This document shows, in pieces, positions 6,924-14,362 of a DNA stretch of 34,070 nt (positions are counted from its first letter, which is position 1; every line of letters starts with the position of its first letter). The stretch covers positions 1 to 34,070 of the forward strand of contig JAFRJA010000023.1 of assembly GCA_017432545.1 (NCBI GenBank), in the 5' to 3' direction. The notes under the pieces were generated by a model, which ran no database searches, was not told where the DNA came from, and saw nothing but the letters and a program-made list of their open reading frames with translations. The position numbers were made by a program, and so were the translations under genes. The stretch is from Erysipelotrichaceae bacterium. Its GTDB lineage: Bacteria > Bacillota_I > Bacilli_A > Erysipelotrichales > Erysipelotrichaceae.

Positions 6924-8123
6924 ATGAAACTAATAGAGCGAAATTACTATCTGCAGAAACTGATCAATGTGATCGGGACTCCGGACATCAAGATAATCAC
7001 CGGTGTTCGAAGGGCAGGAAAGTCCAAACTGCTGGACAGTTTTGAGGAATATCTACGAAAAACCGAAGAAGATGCTTCGATCATTAAGATAAACTACAAT
7101 CTGAAAGAGTTTCGGAAACTGAAAACTGTTGAAAAACTGGAAGAATATGTGTATCAGAATACGATTTCCGATAAAAAGACCTTTCTGCTCGTGGATGAGA
7201 TCCAGCTGTGCGAAGATTTTGAAGAAGCGGTCAACGGATTCTATGAGACCGGAAATTATGATATCTATCTGACAGGTTCGAACGCTTTCTTATCAAGCAG
7301 CGATCTCGCCACTCTTTTTGTCGGCAGGCAATATGAGATAGAAGTGTATCCTTTTTCCTTGAAGGAATATATGCGCTACTATGATCTAAGCGATCCTGAA
7401 TCGGCATTCGACAGGTATTTCTATGAAGGCGGCATGTCCGGAGCCTATCTGTATGAAAACGAAGAAGACAAGTATAAGTACATAAATGAAATCTATGAAA
7501 CGCTGATCATAAGAGATATACAGCAGAAGTATCACATCCGCAATAAAGCCATGCTGGATCAGCTTGTGGACTTCATGCTGGACAACATCGCGAATCTTTC
7601 CAATTCGAAAAGCATTTCTGATAGCCTGATCAGCAAGAAAGTCAAGACCAACAACAAGACGATCGGCAACTACATCACGTACATCTGCCGCTCATTCCTG
7701 TTCTACAAAGTCAGACGCTATGATCTGAAGGGTAAACGCTATCTGGCAAGCGATGACAAATACTATGTTTGCGATCCGATCTTCCGCTATGCCAGACTGG
7801 GAACGGTCAACATGGATTATGGCCATGCCTATGAGAATATGGTGGCGATCGAACTGCTGCGCAGGGGATATGAACTGTATGTAGGGAAACTTTACCAGAA
7901 AGAGATCGATTTTGTCGCCAAAAAGAGAAACAAGATCCTTTATATTCAGGTTTCGGATGATATCACAAATCAGGATACATTTGATCGTGAAGTCGATCCT
8001 TTGCTGAAGATCAGGAATGCCTATCCGAAACTGTTGATTGCCAGGACACATCACCCGGAATACCAGTACGAAGGCATACGCATCATCGATCTGGCGAAGT
8101 GGCTGGCGGACAGTGAACTGTAG
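6924..8123 (+). CDS. AAA+ ATPase with DUF4143 domain, type A (second)
   Basis: The product is 399 residues. An ATG at 6903 overlaps a perfect TATAAT box (6899-6904), so it is unlikely to be transcribed. The ATG at 6924 has AAGGA 8 nt upstream and is preferred. The protein has a Walker A motif GVRRAGKS at residues 27-34, a Walker B motif LLVDEIQ, LTGSNAFLSS, and DUF4143 with EIDF at 327-330. The later motif is QVS (342-344), again without the ExK lysine, as in the gene at 991. The family role is unknown. It is followed by two small membrane or exported protein genes before the next repeat fragment. Confidence 0.88.
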   Translation: MKLIERNYYLQKLINVIGTPDIKIITGVRRAGKSKLLDSFEEYLRKTEEDASIIKINYNLKEFRKLKTVEKLEEYVYQNTISDKKTFLLVDEIQLCEDFEEAVNGFYETGNYDIYLTGSNAFLSSSDLATLFVGRQYEIEVYPFSLKEYMRYYDLSDPESAFDRYFYEGGMSGAYLYENEEDKYKYINEIYETLIIRDIQQKYHIRNKAMLDQLVDFMLDNIANLSNSKSISDSLISKKVKTNNKTIGNYITYICRSFLFYKVRRYDLKGKRYLASDDKYYVCDPIFRYARLGTVNMDYGHAYENMVAIELLRRGYELYVGKLYQKEIDFVAKKRNKILYIQVSDDITNQDTFDREVDPLLKIRNAYPKLLIARTHHPEYQYEGIRIIDLAKWLADSEL

Positions 8124-8177
8124 TCATAATAAAGAAAAAGTTTAATTAGGATGCAGAAAGGATAAGAGATAGAACCG

Positions 8178-8369
8178 ATGAATAAAGCATTGAAATTTTG
8201 TTTGATTGTAGTTGCTTTTGTTCTTATTACGCCAGTTTTGGACTATATTCCAACCTTGCTTTCAGGAGAACCATATACTTATTCTCTATCAAATCTGATT
8301 ATTTCTATTTTGGTAGCGGTTGTTGTAATCGGATATGAAGTATTCTTTCGTAAATCAAATATGCGATAA
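8178..8369 (+). CDS. Small two-helix membrane protein
   Basis: The 63-residue product has two predicted membrane helices, at about residues 5-26 and 37-56, and a short basic tail (FFRKSNMR). The nearest purine-rich site, AAAGGA near 8157, is about 15 nt from the ATG, so initiation support is weak. No family was recognised. Confidence 0.5.
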   Translation: MNKALKFCLIVVAFVLITPVLDYIPTLLSGEPYTYSLSNLIISILVAVVVIGYEVFFRKSNMR

Positions 8370-8437
8370 GAATCATAAATGTGATGTCAGAAACATTAGA
8401 ATAAAAAACATTTGAAATCGTTGGGAGGTCTTTATAA

Positions 8438-8842
8438 ATGAAAAAGAAAATCAGAATGATCCTGCTGGCTGCAGTTCTTGTGTTTCTGTTCTTTCTTAGC
8501 GGAATCATTCCTGTTTCAAGGATCAATACCCATTCCGATCATTATTCCGACCGTGAGATCAATGCCGCCATCTTTGCAGCCAGACTGTATTTTGCTCTGG
8601 AATTCAGGGGCTGCAAGCTGATCGATATTGATTATGCAGGAGATGAAAGCCTCGATGCTGCAAAAGAATGGGCAAAGGACGCAAATGCCCCGGAAGCCAT
8701 CATATTGGTATCTTCCTTCCGTTCGGGATCTGACTGGCAGAACACCGGTCTGGAACCGAACACGATCTATCAGGACTGGCAATGGATCATGGTGAAGCGT
8801 CTAGGCTTCCTGTGGATACACAAGACTCATGGATATGGATAA
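8438..8842 (+). CDS. Small exported or membrane-anchored protein
   Basis: The 134-residue product starts behind GGGAGG (spacing about 10). It has a basic start and one strong hydrophobic segment at residues 7-27, a signal anchor or signal peptide without a lipobox. The soluble part contains two Trp-rich patches and resembles small DUF4829-like secreted proteins, but I cannot assign it. It lies at the end of the third cassette, just before repeat fragment 4. Confidence 0.6.
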   Translation: MKKKIRMILLAAVLVFLFFLSGIIPVSRINTHSDHYSDREINAAIFAARLYFALEFRGCKLIDIDYAGDESLDAAKEWAKDANAPEAIILVSSFRSGSDWQNTGLEPNTIYQDWQWIMVKRLGFLWIHKTHGYG

Positions 8843-8861
8843 TACAGGACATGGGTTCGAT

Positions 8862-8941
8862 CTGACCCTTAGAGGGGACTCGAAAAAAGTTCGTAAATAC
8901 CTGTATGAACGCCTTCCCAGGCATGGAACTTCTTTTTTTTG
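8862..8941 (+). repeat. Structured intergenic repeat, copy 4 (5' half, 3' part deleted)
   Basis: Only the upstream half is kept. It has GACCC/GGGG, then CGAA/TTCG around AAAAG, the alternative stem GTTCGTA/TATGAAC with a compensating G-U pair, and TTCC/GGAA around CAGGCAT. It then breaks off into a T-rich stretch (about 8929-8944) that resembles the loop of the missing promoter-proximal hairpin. This suggests an internal deletion that removed the RNA promoter. Confidence 0.75.
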
Positions 8942-8944
8942 AAA

Positions 8945-8973
8945 TTGACGAAAATGTAGTAAATAGATAAAAT
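8945..8973 (+). promoter_or_regulatory. Promoter of fourth ATPase
   Basis: TTGACG at 8945-8950 and TAAAAT at 8968-8973 are separated by 17 bp. They lie just upstream of the type B ATPase start at 9010, which has AGAGGA about 7 nt before it. Confidence 0.6.
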
Positions 8974-9009
8974 GAAATTGACGATTTTGCAAAAACAGAG
9001 GATCTACAT

Positions 9010-10338
9010 ATGTTTAAACGTAAAATATATGAAAAAATGCTGACTTGGAAGAATGAATCTGACGGAAAAACAGCTTTATTGATCGAAGGACCAAGAAGAG
9101 TAGGAAAGTCGACAATCGTTAAGCAGTTCGCTGAAAATGAATACGATAGTTATATTTTGATCGATTTCTACAGAGCATCCAATGAAACAAAAGCCCTGTT
9201 CGATGACCTGTCAGATTTGAATTATATTTTCCTTCAGTTGCAGCTTGCATATCATGTCAGTCTAAAGGAGAGAAGATCCGTTATTATTTTTGACGAAGTT
9301 CAATTGTGTCCGAAAGCAAGACAGGCCATTAAAGCCCTGGTAGAGGACGGGAGATATGATTATATCGAAACCGGATCGCTGATTTCCATCCATAAACATG
9401 TAAAAGACATTCTCATTCCAAGCGAAGAACGTAAGTTACAGATGTATCCCATGGATTTCGAAGAATTCAGATGGGTTCTTGGGGATGAGGTCACAGTTCC
9501 GATGCTGAGAGATTTCTATGTCTCAGGGAAACCGTTAGGACAAGCTGCCCATAGAAGAATCATGAAGGACTTCAGGCTGTACATGCTTGTTGGAGGAATG
9601 CCGCAAGCAGTCGACAGCTATGTTCAAACCAACGATCTCAGCGTAGTCGATGCCGTGAAAAGAGATATATTAAATCTATATGAAGATGATTTTTTCAAGA
9701 TCGATCCGACAGGAAAATTGTCGACGCTGTATGATGCGATCCCGGCGCAGCTTAATTCCAATGCGTCCAGATACCAGGTTTCAAGCGTCTTAAGCGGAAA
9801 CAGGGCAGGGAACATCCTTGAAGAGATTGCCGAACTCAAAGACTCAGGCACTGTTTCAGTTGCCTATCATTCAAATGACCCCAATGTCGGTCTTGCACAA
9901 AATAAAGATCTGGGTAAGTTCAAATTGTTTGCGGCAGATACCGGGCTGTTTGTTACGCTGGCATTCAAGGATAAGGATTTCACCGATAACGATATTTATT
10001 CAAGGCTTCTGAACGACAGACTACAGGCCAATCTTGGATATCTGTATGAAAACATGGCTGCCCAGATGCTGACTTATAACGGCCATGAACTGTTCTACCA
10101 TACATTCCTCAACGAATCATCCAGACACAATTATGAGGTTGATTTCATCATAAGCGACAAGAAGAAGATCTGTCCGATAGAAGTCAAGAGTTCCGGGTAC
10201 AAGAACCATTCATCACTTAATGCTTTTTCAGACAAGTATCAAGCAAGAATATCAAGAAGGATCCTTACATATACGAAAGACTATAAAAAGGAAAATGATA
10301 TCGAATATCTTCCGGTATATATGATGCAGTTCCTATAA
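9010..10338 (+). CDS. AAA+ ATPase with DUF4143 domain, type B (second)
   Basis: The product is 442 residues and clearly paralogous to the gene at 4167. Walker A GPRRVGKS is at residues 27-34 and Walker B is VIIFDEVQ. The IETGSLIS and SEER-MYPMDFEEF blocks are present. The C-terminal PD-(D/E)XK-like signature is complete: EVDF at 376-379 and IEVKSS with E391 and K393. The end YLPVYM is shared. The ribosome binding site AGAGGA precedes the ATG. It is followed not by a cargo gene but by a 700-bp non-coding stretch holding nested inverted repeats and repeat copy 5. Confidence 0.88.
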   Translation: MFKRKIYEKMLTWKNESDGKTALLIEGPRRVGKSTIVKQFAENEYDSYILIDFYRASNETKALFDDLSDLNYIFLQLQLAYHVSLKERRSVIIFDEVQLCPKARQAIKALVEDGRYDYIETGSLISIHKHVKDILIPSEERKLQMYPMDFEEFRWVLGDEVTVPMLRDFYVSGKPLGQAAHRRIMKDFRLYMLVGGMPQAVDSYVQTNDLSVVDAVKRDILNLYEDDFFKIDPTGKLSTLYDAIPAQLNSNASRYQVSSVLSGNRAGNILEEIAELKDSGTVSVAYHSNDPNVGLAQNKDLGKFKLFAADTGLFVTLAFKDKDFTDNDIYSRLLNDRLQANLGYLYENMAAQMLTYNGHELFYHTFLNESSRHNYEVDFIISDKKKICPIEVKSSGYKNHSSLNAFSDKYQARISRRILTYTKDYKKENDIEYLPVYMMQFL

Positions 10339-10364
10339 AAAAGGGTTGGCAAGATGATTCGTGT

Positions 10365-10494
10365 GTCTGGCTTTTCATAAATATCTCACTGTCTTTGAGT
10401 AGGATATCAGGTGAGATTTATCGCCAGACAAAACCATAAGACTGATATCCTACTTAAAAACATCTTATTCCTACATATATTTGTTTTGTCTGGC
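10365..10494. repeat. Overlapping inverted repeats able to form alternative hairpins or pseudoknot
   Basis: Three perfect complementarities interlock. GTCTGGC (10365-10371) pairs with GCCAGAC (10423-10429), enclosing ATCTCAC/GTGAGAT (10383-10389 with 10411-10417). AGTAGGATATCAG (10398-10410) pairs over 13 bp with 10442-10454. GCCAGACAAAA (10423-10433) also pairs over 11 bp with TTTTGTCTGGC (10484-10494). The pairings compete or cross, so one transcript could switch between folds. The 72-bp unit with 11-bp ends would also fit a tiny miniature inverted-repeat element. It begins 27 bp after the ATPase stop. Confidence 0.7.
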
Positions 10495-10542
10495 ATTTAT
10501 ATTATATACCAGCACACAGTGTCAACAATTTGCGTTAACTGG

Positions 10543-10728
10543 TCGTACAAAAAAAGTTTGTAGGGACATGATGAAACTCTTATAAAGGGATGAAAAGAGT
10601 AATACAGGGATATTGCAAATACCGACTTTTATAATAATATGAGGTCGAACAAGTGATTCTTCTTTTTGAGTCGTGTAAAATATGCTTAAAGGGGTAGGTG
10701 GTTCGCACCTGTCCACCCAATCGCACCA
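10543..10728 (+). repeat. Structured intergenic repeat, copy 5 (full length, hairpin-2 variant)
   Basis: The 5' half has TACAAA/TTTGTA around AAAAG near 10547-10563 and an ACTCTT/AAGAGT stem. The 3' half has TTGCAA at 10613-10618, 16 bp, and TAATAT at 10635-10640. The hairpin is GTGATTC/GAGTCGT; the C-to-T change still pairs as U-G. The second hairpin is of a different sequence type (AGGTG/CACCT closed by outer G-C pairs, loop GTTCG) and is shared only with copy 6. It ends at GCACCA, 10723-10728. Confidence 0.9.
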
Positions 10729-10780
10729 GATTATCTGAAAGTACCGGTATAAGCGTATATAGACTGTACCGGTATTTTCT
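10647..10780 (+). ncRNA. Predicted ~134-nt small RNA from repeat copy 5
   Basis: The promoter, U-looped hairpin, swapped second hairpin, GCACCA and terminator are present in the same order as in copies 2, 3 and 6. No ATPase follows; the next gene is the convergent LysR gene. Confidence 0.6.
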
Positions 10781-10782
10781 TT
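10738..10782 (+). terminator. Intrinsic terminator of repeat copy 5
   Basis: AAAGTACCGGTA at 10738-10749 pairs with TACCGGTATTTT at 10767-10778 around a 17-nt loop. Part of the U tract lies in the stem. Confidence 0.75.
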
Positions 10783-10785
10783 ATT

Positions 10786-10960
10786 ATTGATCCATAATAA
10801 TAACCTGCAGAGGTATTCACCCTTTATATCTGAATGAAGATAGATCTTATATACAAGATGCCCATAGGAAAACAGGAAAGGACAGATCCCGTACAGACAG
10901 GGAAACAGTAGCTTAATGTACCCCAAGAAGCAGGAAGCACAGCAGGAGTGTGCAGCAGAC
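10786..10960. other. Non-coding stretch without recognised content
   Basis: The stretch between the copy 5 terminator and the next repeat remnant holds no ORF with coding character or ribosome binding site. I see a possible 25-codon frame from the ATG near 10833 but nothing to support it. Confidence 0.4.
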
Positions 10961-10963
10961 TAA

Positions 10964-11018
10964 GGCGCCAGAAGTTTTCCAGGGATCTATTTCAAGTAAA
11001 TAGGTTCTTTTTGTTTTT
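10964..11018 (+). repeat. Repeat remnant: 3' tail with terminator
   Basis: This is a remnant of the structured repeat. GCGCCAGAAG followed by a hairpin matches the ACACCAGAGC and terminator of copy 2. The stretch from ATCTATTTCAAG through the T run (10984-11012) is essentially identical to 3992-4019. The upstream promoter and hairpins are missing. The hairpin can still act as a + strand terminator, but it is not oriented to terminate the LysR gene on the minus strand. Confidence 0.7.
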
Positions 11019-11036
11019 CAAGACAAAACAGTCATT

Positions 11037-11897
11037 TTATCTGCCATTCAAGAAACGAATCCATCTGTCCAGTTTCTTTTCGTTTTCCTTCAGAATGATG
11101 CAGTAGTAGCTCAATACAGCTTCTTTGTCATTGAAAGGAATAAAGATTCTTGAAGGGTTTTCATCAGCTCGAAAGAGCCTGATCGTAAGATCTGTCGCAA
11201 AAGAAGCTAACGACGAAGAATTGACGACTTCACTCAAGGAATCCAGATCGTTCTGTAACAGGAACCTTGAATCAGGCATCTTTTCTCTGACAATATCTTC
11301 CCAGACGCCTACTCTGGCCGACATGAGAAATGTCTCCCCGTTGACATCTTTAAAAGAAAGACCCTGATCCTTATATGTGACGGCCGGATGAGCCGGAACA
11401 AGTGAGATATAAAGCCTTTCCGAACCATAGGGGATCGATATGAGATCATCATCTTCGTGATTGATTGTTGAGATGATCAAATTGTATCTCCTGTTTCTCA
11501 AGCCTTTTAAGATCATTTCCTCATCCTGCATATCGGAAGAAATCGCCATATCGGGATAGAGCCTATTGATAAAAGAAGGAATTTCATACATCGGGCCGGG
11601 AATACTGTAACCGATCGAAATGGTATGAAGGGAAGAATCGAAATTTCTAACCATATGGATCATTTCTTCTTCCTCCTGTAAGATCCTTTCCGCTAAAGAT
11701 GCCGCCATTTTTCCGGTTTCATTGAGAGTGATCTTATTTTTGCTTCTGTCAAACAGGGAAACACCTAATATATCTTCCAGTTTCTGCATCGATCTGCTCA
11801 AGGCTGGCTGAGAGATATGGATGTTTTCAGCTGCTGCTGATAAGGTTTTATATCTGTTGAAGGCAACTAATGCTTCTAATAGATAGGTCTCGATCAT
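11037..11897 (-). CDS. LysR-family transcriptional regulator
   Basis: The 286-residue product starts at an ATG preceded by GTGAGG on the minus strand. The N-terminal winged HTH shows the LysR pattern: LEALVAFNRYKTLSAAAE, SQPALSRSMQKLE, LGVSLFDR. The C-terminal part is a substrate-binding domain of the usual length. It is divergent from the aldo/keto reductase gene, with 134 bp between the starts. It probably controls that redox operon and its own promoter. The inducer is unknown. An AGTATA at 11928-11933 (TATACT on the minus strand) could be its -10. Confidence 0.9.
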   Translation of the reverse strand: MIETYLLEALVAFNRYKTLSAAAENIHISQPALSRSMQKLEDILGVSLFDRSKNKITLNETGKMAASLAERILQEEEEMIHMVRNFDSSLHTISIGYSIPGPMYEIPSFINRLYPDMAISSDMQDEEMILKGLRNRRYNLIISTINHEDDDLISIPYGSERLYISLVPAHPAVTYKDQGLSFKDVNGETFLMSARVGVWEDIVREKMPDSRFLLQNDLDSLSEVVNSSSLASFATDLTIRLFRADENPSRIFIPFNDKEAVLSYYCIILKENEKKLDRWIRFLNGR

Positions 11898-11948
11898 GTT
11901 TCATTCCTCACTATGCGTTTCACTTATAGTATATATGTTTCATCGGCA

Positions 11949-11978
11949 TTGTACATAGAGAATAATTCAGGATATTCT
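11949..11978 (+). promoter_or_regulatory. Likely promoter of redox operon
   Basis: TTGTAC at 11949-11954 and TATTCT at 11973-11978 are 18 bp apart in the divergent LysR intergenic region, which should also contain the LysR binding site. No clear T-N11-A box could be chosen. Confidence 0.35.
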
Positions 11979-12031
11979 TGAATTGTAAAAGAAAAAAGAA
12001 ATGCTTGAAACGCAAGCTGAGGAGGAAAAAC

Positions 12032-12877
12032 ATGGAATATATTACCTTGAATAACGGAAACAGAATGCCGATGGATGGGATCGGAGTCTTCCTGTTGAAA
12101 CCGGAAGAAGCGGAAGCATCGGTCTTAAGTGCATTAAATGACGGAATCAGGCTGATCGATACGGCCAACGCCTATATGAATGAAAAAGCCGTAGGCAGAG
12201 CAATCAAAAGAAGTGGAATAAACAGAGAAGAGATCTTCTTAGTCACAAAGCTCTGGCCTACTGTCTATGAAGATGAGAATGCTATAGAAGAAACACTGAA
12301 AAGACTGGATACGGACTTCATCGATCTTCTCTTCTTACATCAGCCGGCCGGCAACTGGAGAAAAGGCTACGAGCTGATGGAGAAGGCCTATAAGGAAGGA
12401 AAAGTCAAAGCCTTAGGTCTTTCTAATTTCCCGGAAGAATACTTAAGAGAGATCATCGATACGGCAGAAGTCAAACCTCAGATGGTTCAGGTCGAAGCTC
12501 ATCCTTACTATCCGCAGACAGAATTAAAGAAACTTTTAAGTGAGACTGGCATGGGTTTAATGGCCTGGTATCCCTTGGGCCATGGCGATAAGAGTCTGAT
12601 CAATGAGGAAGTATTCACAAGACTATCAAAGAAATACAATAAGACCAATGCCCAGATCATCTTAAGGTGGCATATCCAAAGCGGAAACGTCATCTTCCCG
12701 GGTTCAAAGAATCCCGCTCATATCAGAGACAACTTCAATATCTTTGATTTCAAGCTGACTGATGAGGAAATGGAAGAGATCAAAGCTGTCGATAAGAATG
12801 TGCGCTACTACAATGCAACGGTGGAAGAAGCGCAGAGATACGCTCATATGGAACTGGATTTCAACAGTCAGCCATAG
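12032..12877 (+). CDS. Aldo/keto reductase
   Basis: The 281-residue start at 12032 has GAGGAGG 6 nt upstream, so the longer frame from 11978 is rejected. The AKR tetrad is complete: D43, Y48, K73 and H103. The GLSNF strand and the late IFPGSKNPAHIRDN NADPH-binding region are also present. It reduces aldehydes or ketones with NADPH in the cytoplasm; the substrate is not evident. It is the first gene of a run with flavodoxin, hydrolase and FMN reductase genes under the divergent LysR. Confidence 0.93.
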   Translation: MEYITLNNGNRMPMDGIGVFLLKPEEAEASVLSALNDGIRLIDTANAYMNEKAVGRAIKRSGINREEIFLVTKLWPTVYEDENAIEETLKRLDTDFIDLLFLHQPAGNWRKGYELMEKAYKEGKVKALGLSNFPEEYLREIIDTAEVKPQMVQVEAHPYYPQTELKKLLSETGMGLMAWYPLGHGDKSLINEEVFTRLSKKYNKTNAQIILRWHIQSGNVIFPGSKNPAHIRDNFNIFDFKLTDEEMEEIKAVDKNVRYYNATVEEAQRYAHMELDFNSQP

Positions 12878-12891
12878 GAAAGGAAAGAATA

Positions 12892-13377
12892 ATGACAAAG
12901 ACACTGATACTTTATTTCTCGGTATATGAAAGCACGAAAAAAGTAGCGAAAGAGATCGCCAGACAGACTGGTGGGGATCTCGTTGAGATCGAGCCCTTAA
13001 TTGCCTATGACAGCGATCGCGACCATTATAATGAACTGGCTGCCTATGCCAAAAAGGAACACGACGAAGACAGACGCCCGGAAATAAAGAACGACATCAA
13101 TATCGAAGATTACGGCAACATCTTCATCGGTTATCCGATGTGGTGGTATACCTTCCCGATGATCATCTATACGCTGTTTGACTGCTATGATTTTGCAGGC
13201 AAGACGATCATTCCGTTCAACACACATATGGGATCGTCTGATGGCGGAACCTATAAAACGATCAAAGAACTGGAACCGGACGCAAGAGTGTTAAAAGGTC
13301 TTCCTGTCGAAATGAGAGAAGCGGAAAGCGGTGCAGCGGAGAAGATTGCCGCATGGTTGAAAGATCTGAATATCTAA
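12892..13377 (+). CDS. Flavodoxin
   Basis: The 161-residue product resembles the flavodoxin_4 type. The phosphate-binding loop is FSVYESTKKVA in place of the classical T/S-x-T-G-x-T, followed by a GYPMWWYTFP isoalloxazine loop and an FNTHMGSSDGG loop. It is an FMN-dependent electron carrier or quinone-type reductase. The gene follows the aldo/keto reductase by 14 bp with a GGAAAGG-type site and is surely co-transcribed. Confidence 0.88.
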   Translation: MTKTLILYFSVYESTKKVAKEIARQTGGDLVEIEPLIAYDSDRDHYNELAAYAKKEHDEDRRPEIKNDINIEDYGNIFIGYPMWWYTFPMIIYTLFDCYDFAGKTIIPFNTHMGSSDGGTYKTIKELEPDARVLKGLPVEMREAESGAAEKIAAWLKDLNI

Positions 13378-13392
13378 AGAAAGGAAACAGAA

Positions 13393-14253
13393 ATGATGGA
13401 AACACAGAAAGTCGTATTTACTAACAGAGAAACAGGATTAAGGATGGCTGGTCTGCTCAGACTGCCGGATAGTTTTGATCTGAACAGGGATTATCCTGCG
13501 ATTCTGGTCACGGGACCGATGCTGTCGGTAAAGGAGCAGGCACAGTCCACATATGCACTCAGACTTACTCAAGCCGGCTATGTCACATTGGTTTTTGATG
13601 GCTTGTATACGGGTGAGAGAAGAGGACTGGAACTTCCAGATATGAAGGAAGTCGACATCGAAAGCGCTCTGGATTATCTTGAGAGCTTGCCATTTGTAGA
13701 TAAGGGAAGGATCGGAGGTTTAGGTATCTGTGGTTCGGGATCCTACATGTCTGTTGCCGGAGTGAAAGACGACAGATTAAAGGCGATCACCGCTGTCGTA
13801 CCGGCTATTTCCGATATCTCCAATTCTCCGATGATGGGTTTCTTCAGGCCGGAAGAGGAAGTCATAGCTGCCAAGGAAGCCTATGAAAAAGGCGAAGGCG
13901 ATGTCATGTACCTTAACTTTATGCCCAGAGCCTTTGATGAAGGTGCGGCATATTACTACACTTCCAGAGGAAACAGAAAAGGATATTCAAATCTGGCTGT
14001 TGCCTGGAGCCAGCTGGAACTGGTCAAATACAATGTACCGGTCATCATGAAAGACATGAAGAAGCCCTATCTGGTAATTACCGGTGAAAATGCCTGGTCC
14101 AGACCTTCAAGTGAAGAAGTTTATAATGCCGTACCGGACAAAAAACAGATCCACGTTATCGCCGAAGCAGGTCACTTTGATATGTATGATCTTGATCCGT
14201 ATGTATCTGAAGCATTTGAATATATTCTGCCGTTTTTTGCGGAAAACCTATAG
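13393..14253 (+). CDS. Alpha/beta hydrolase with Cys nucleophile (YcjY/dienelactone hydrolase-like)
   Basis: The 286-residue product has an elbow reading GICGSG, so C113 stands where most esterases have Ser. H261 in EAGHFDMYD is the likely catalytic His, with the acid probably in the GENAWSRP region. Cys at this position is typical of dienelactone-hydrolase-like and YcjY-like members. It is cytoplasmic, with no signal peptide. It is the third gene of the LysR-linked block, 15 bp after the flavodoxin gene. Confidence 0.83.
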   Translation: MMETQKVVFTNRETGLRMAGLLRLPDSFDLNRDYPAILVTGPMLSVKEQAQSTYALRLTQAGYVTLVFDGLYTGERRGLELPDMKEVDIESALDYLESLPFVDKGRIGGLGICGSGSYMSVAGVKDDRLKAITAVVPAISDISNSPMMGFFRPEEEVIAAKEAYEKGEGDVMYLNFMPRAFDEGAAYYYTSRGNRKGYSNLAVAWSQLELVKYNVPVIMKDMKKPYLVITGENAWSRPSSEEVYNAVPDKKQIHVIAEAGHFDMYDLDPYVSEAFEYILPFFAENL

Positions 14254-14306
14254 TGGATATTAGAACAGGAGAACTAAGTCTTCATGGAACACGGTTTCTC
14301 TTATGG

Positions 14307-14315
14307 TGTTATGAT
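14307..14315 (+). promoter_or_regulatory. Possible extended -10 promoter before FMN reductase
   Basis: TGT-TATGAT forms an extended -10 in the 109-bp gap ahead of the FMN reductase gene, with no obvious -35. It could give this gene separate expression from the upstream block. Confidence 0.35.
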
Positions 14316-14362
14316 ATTTATTAAGAAGTGATATACAGAAGCATTGAAAAGGAAACATCAAA

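Noticed and set aside
10522..10926. 134-residue minus-strand frame over repeat copy 5
   Set aside because: It covers the structured repeat on the opposite strand, has no coding character or ribosome binding site, and is not kept in the other copies.
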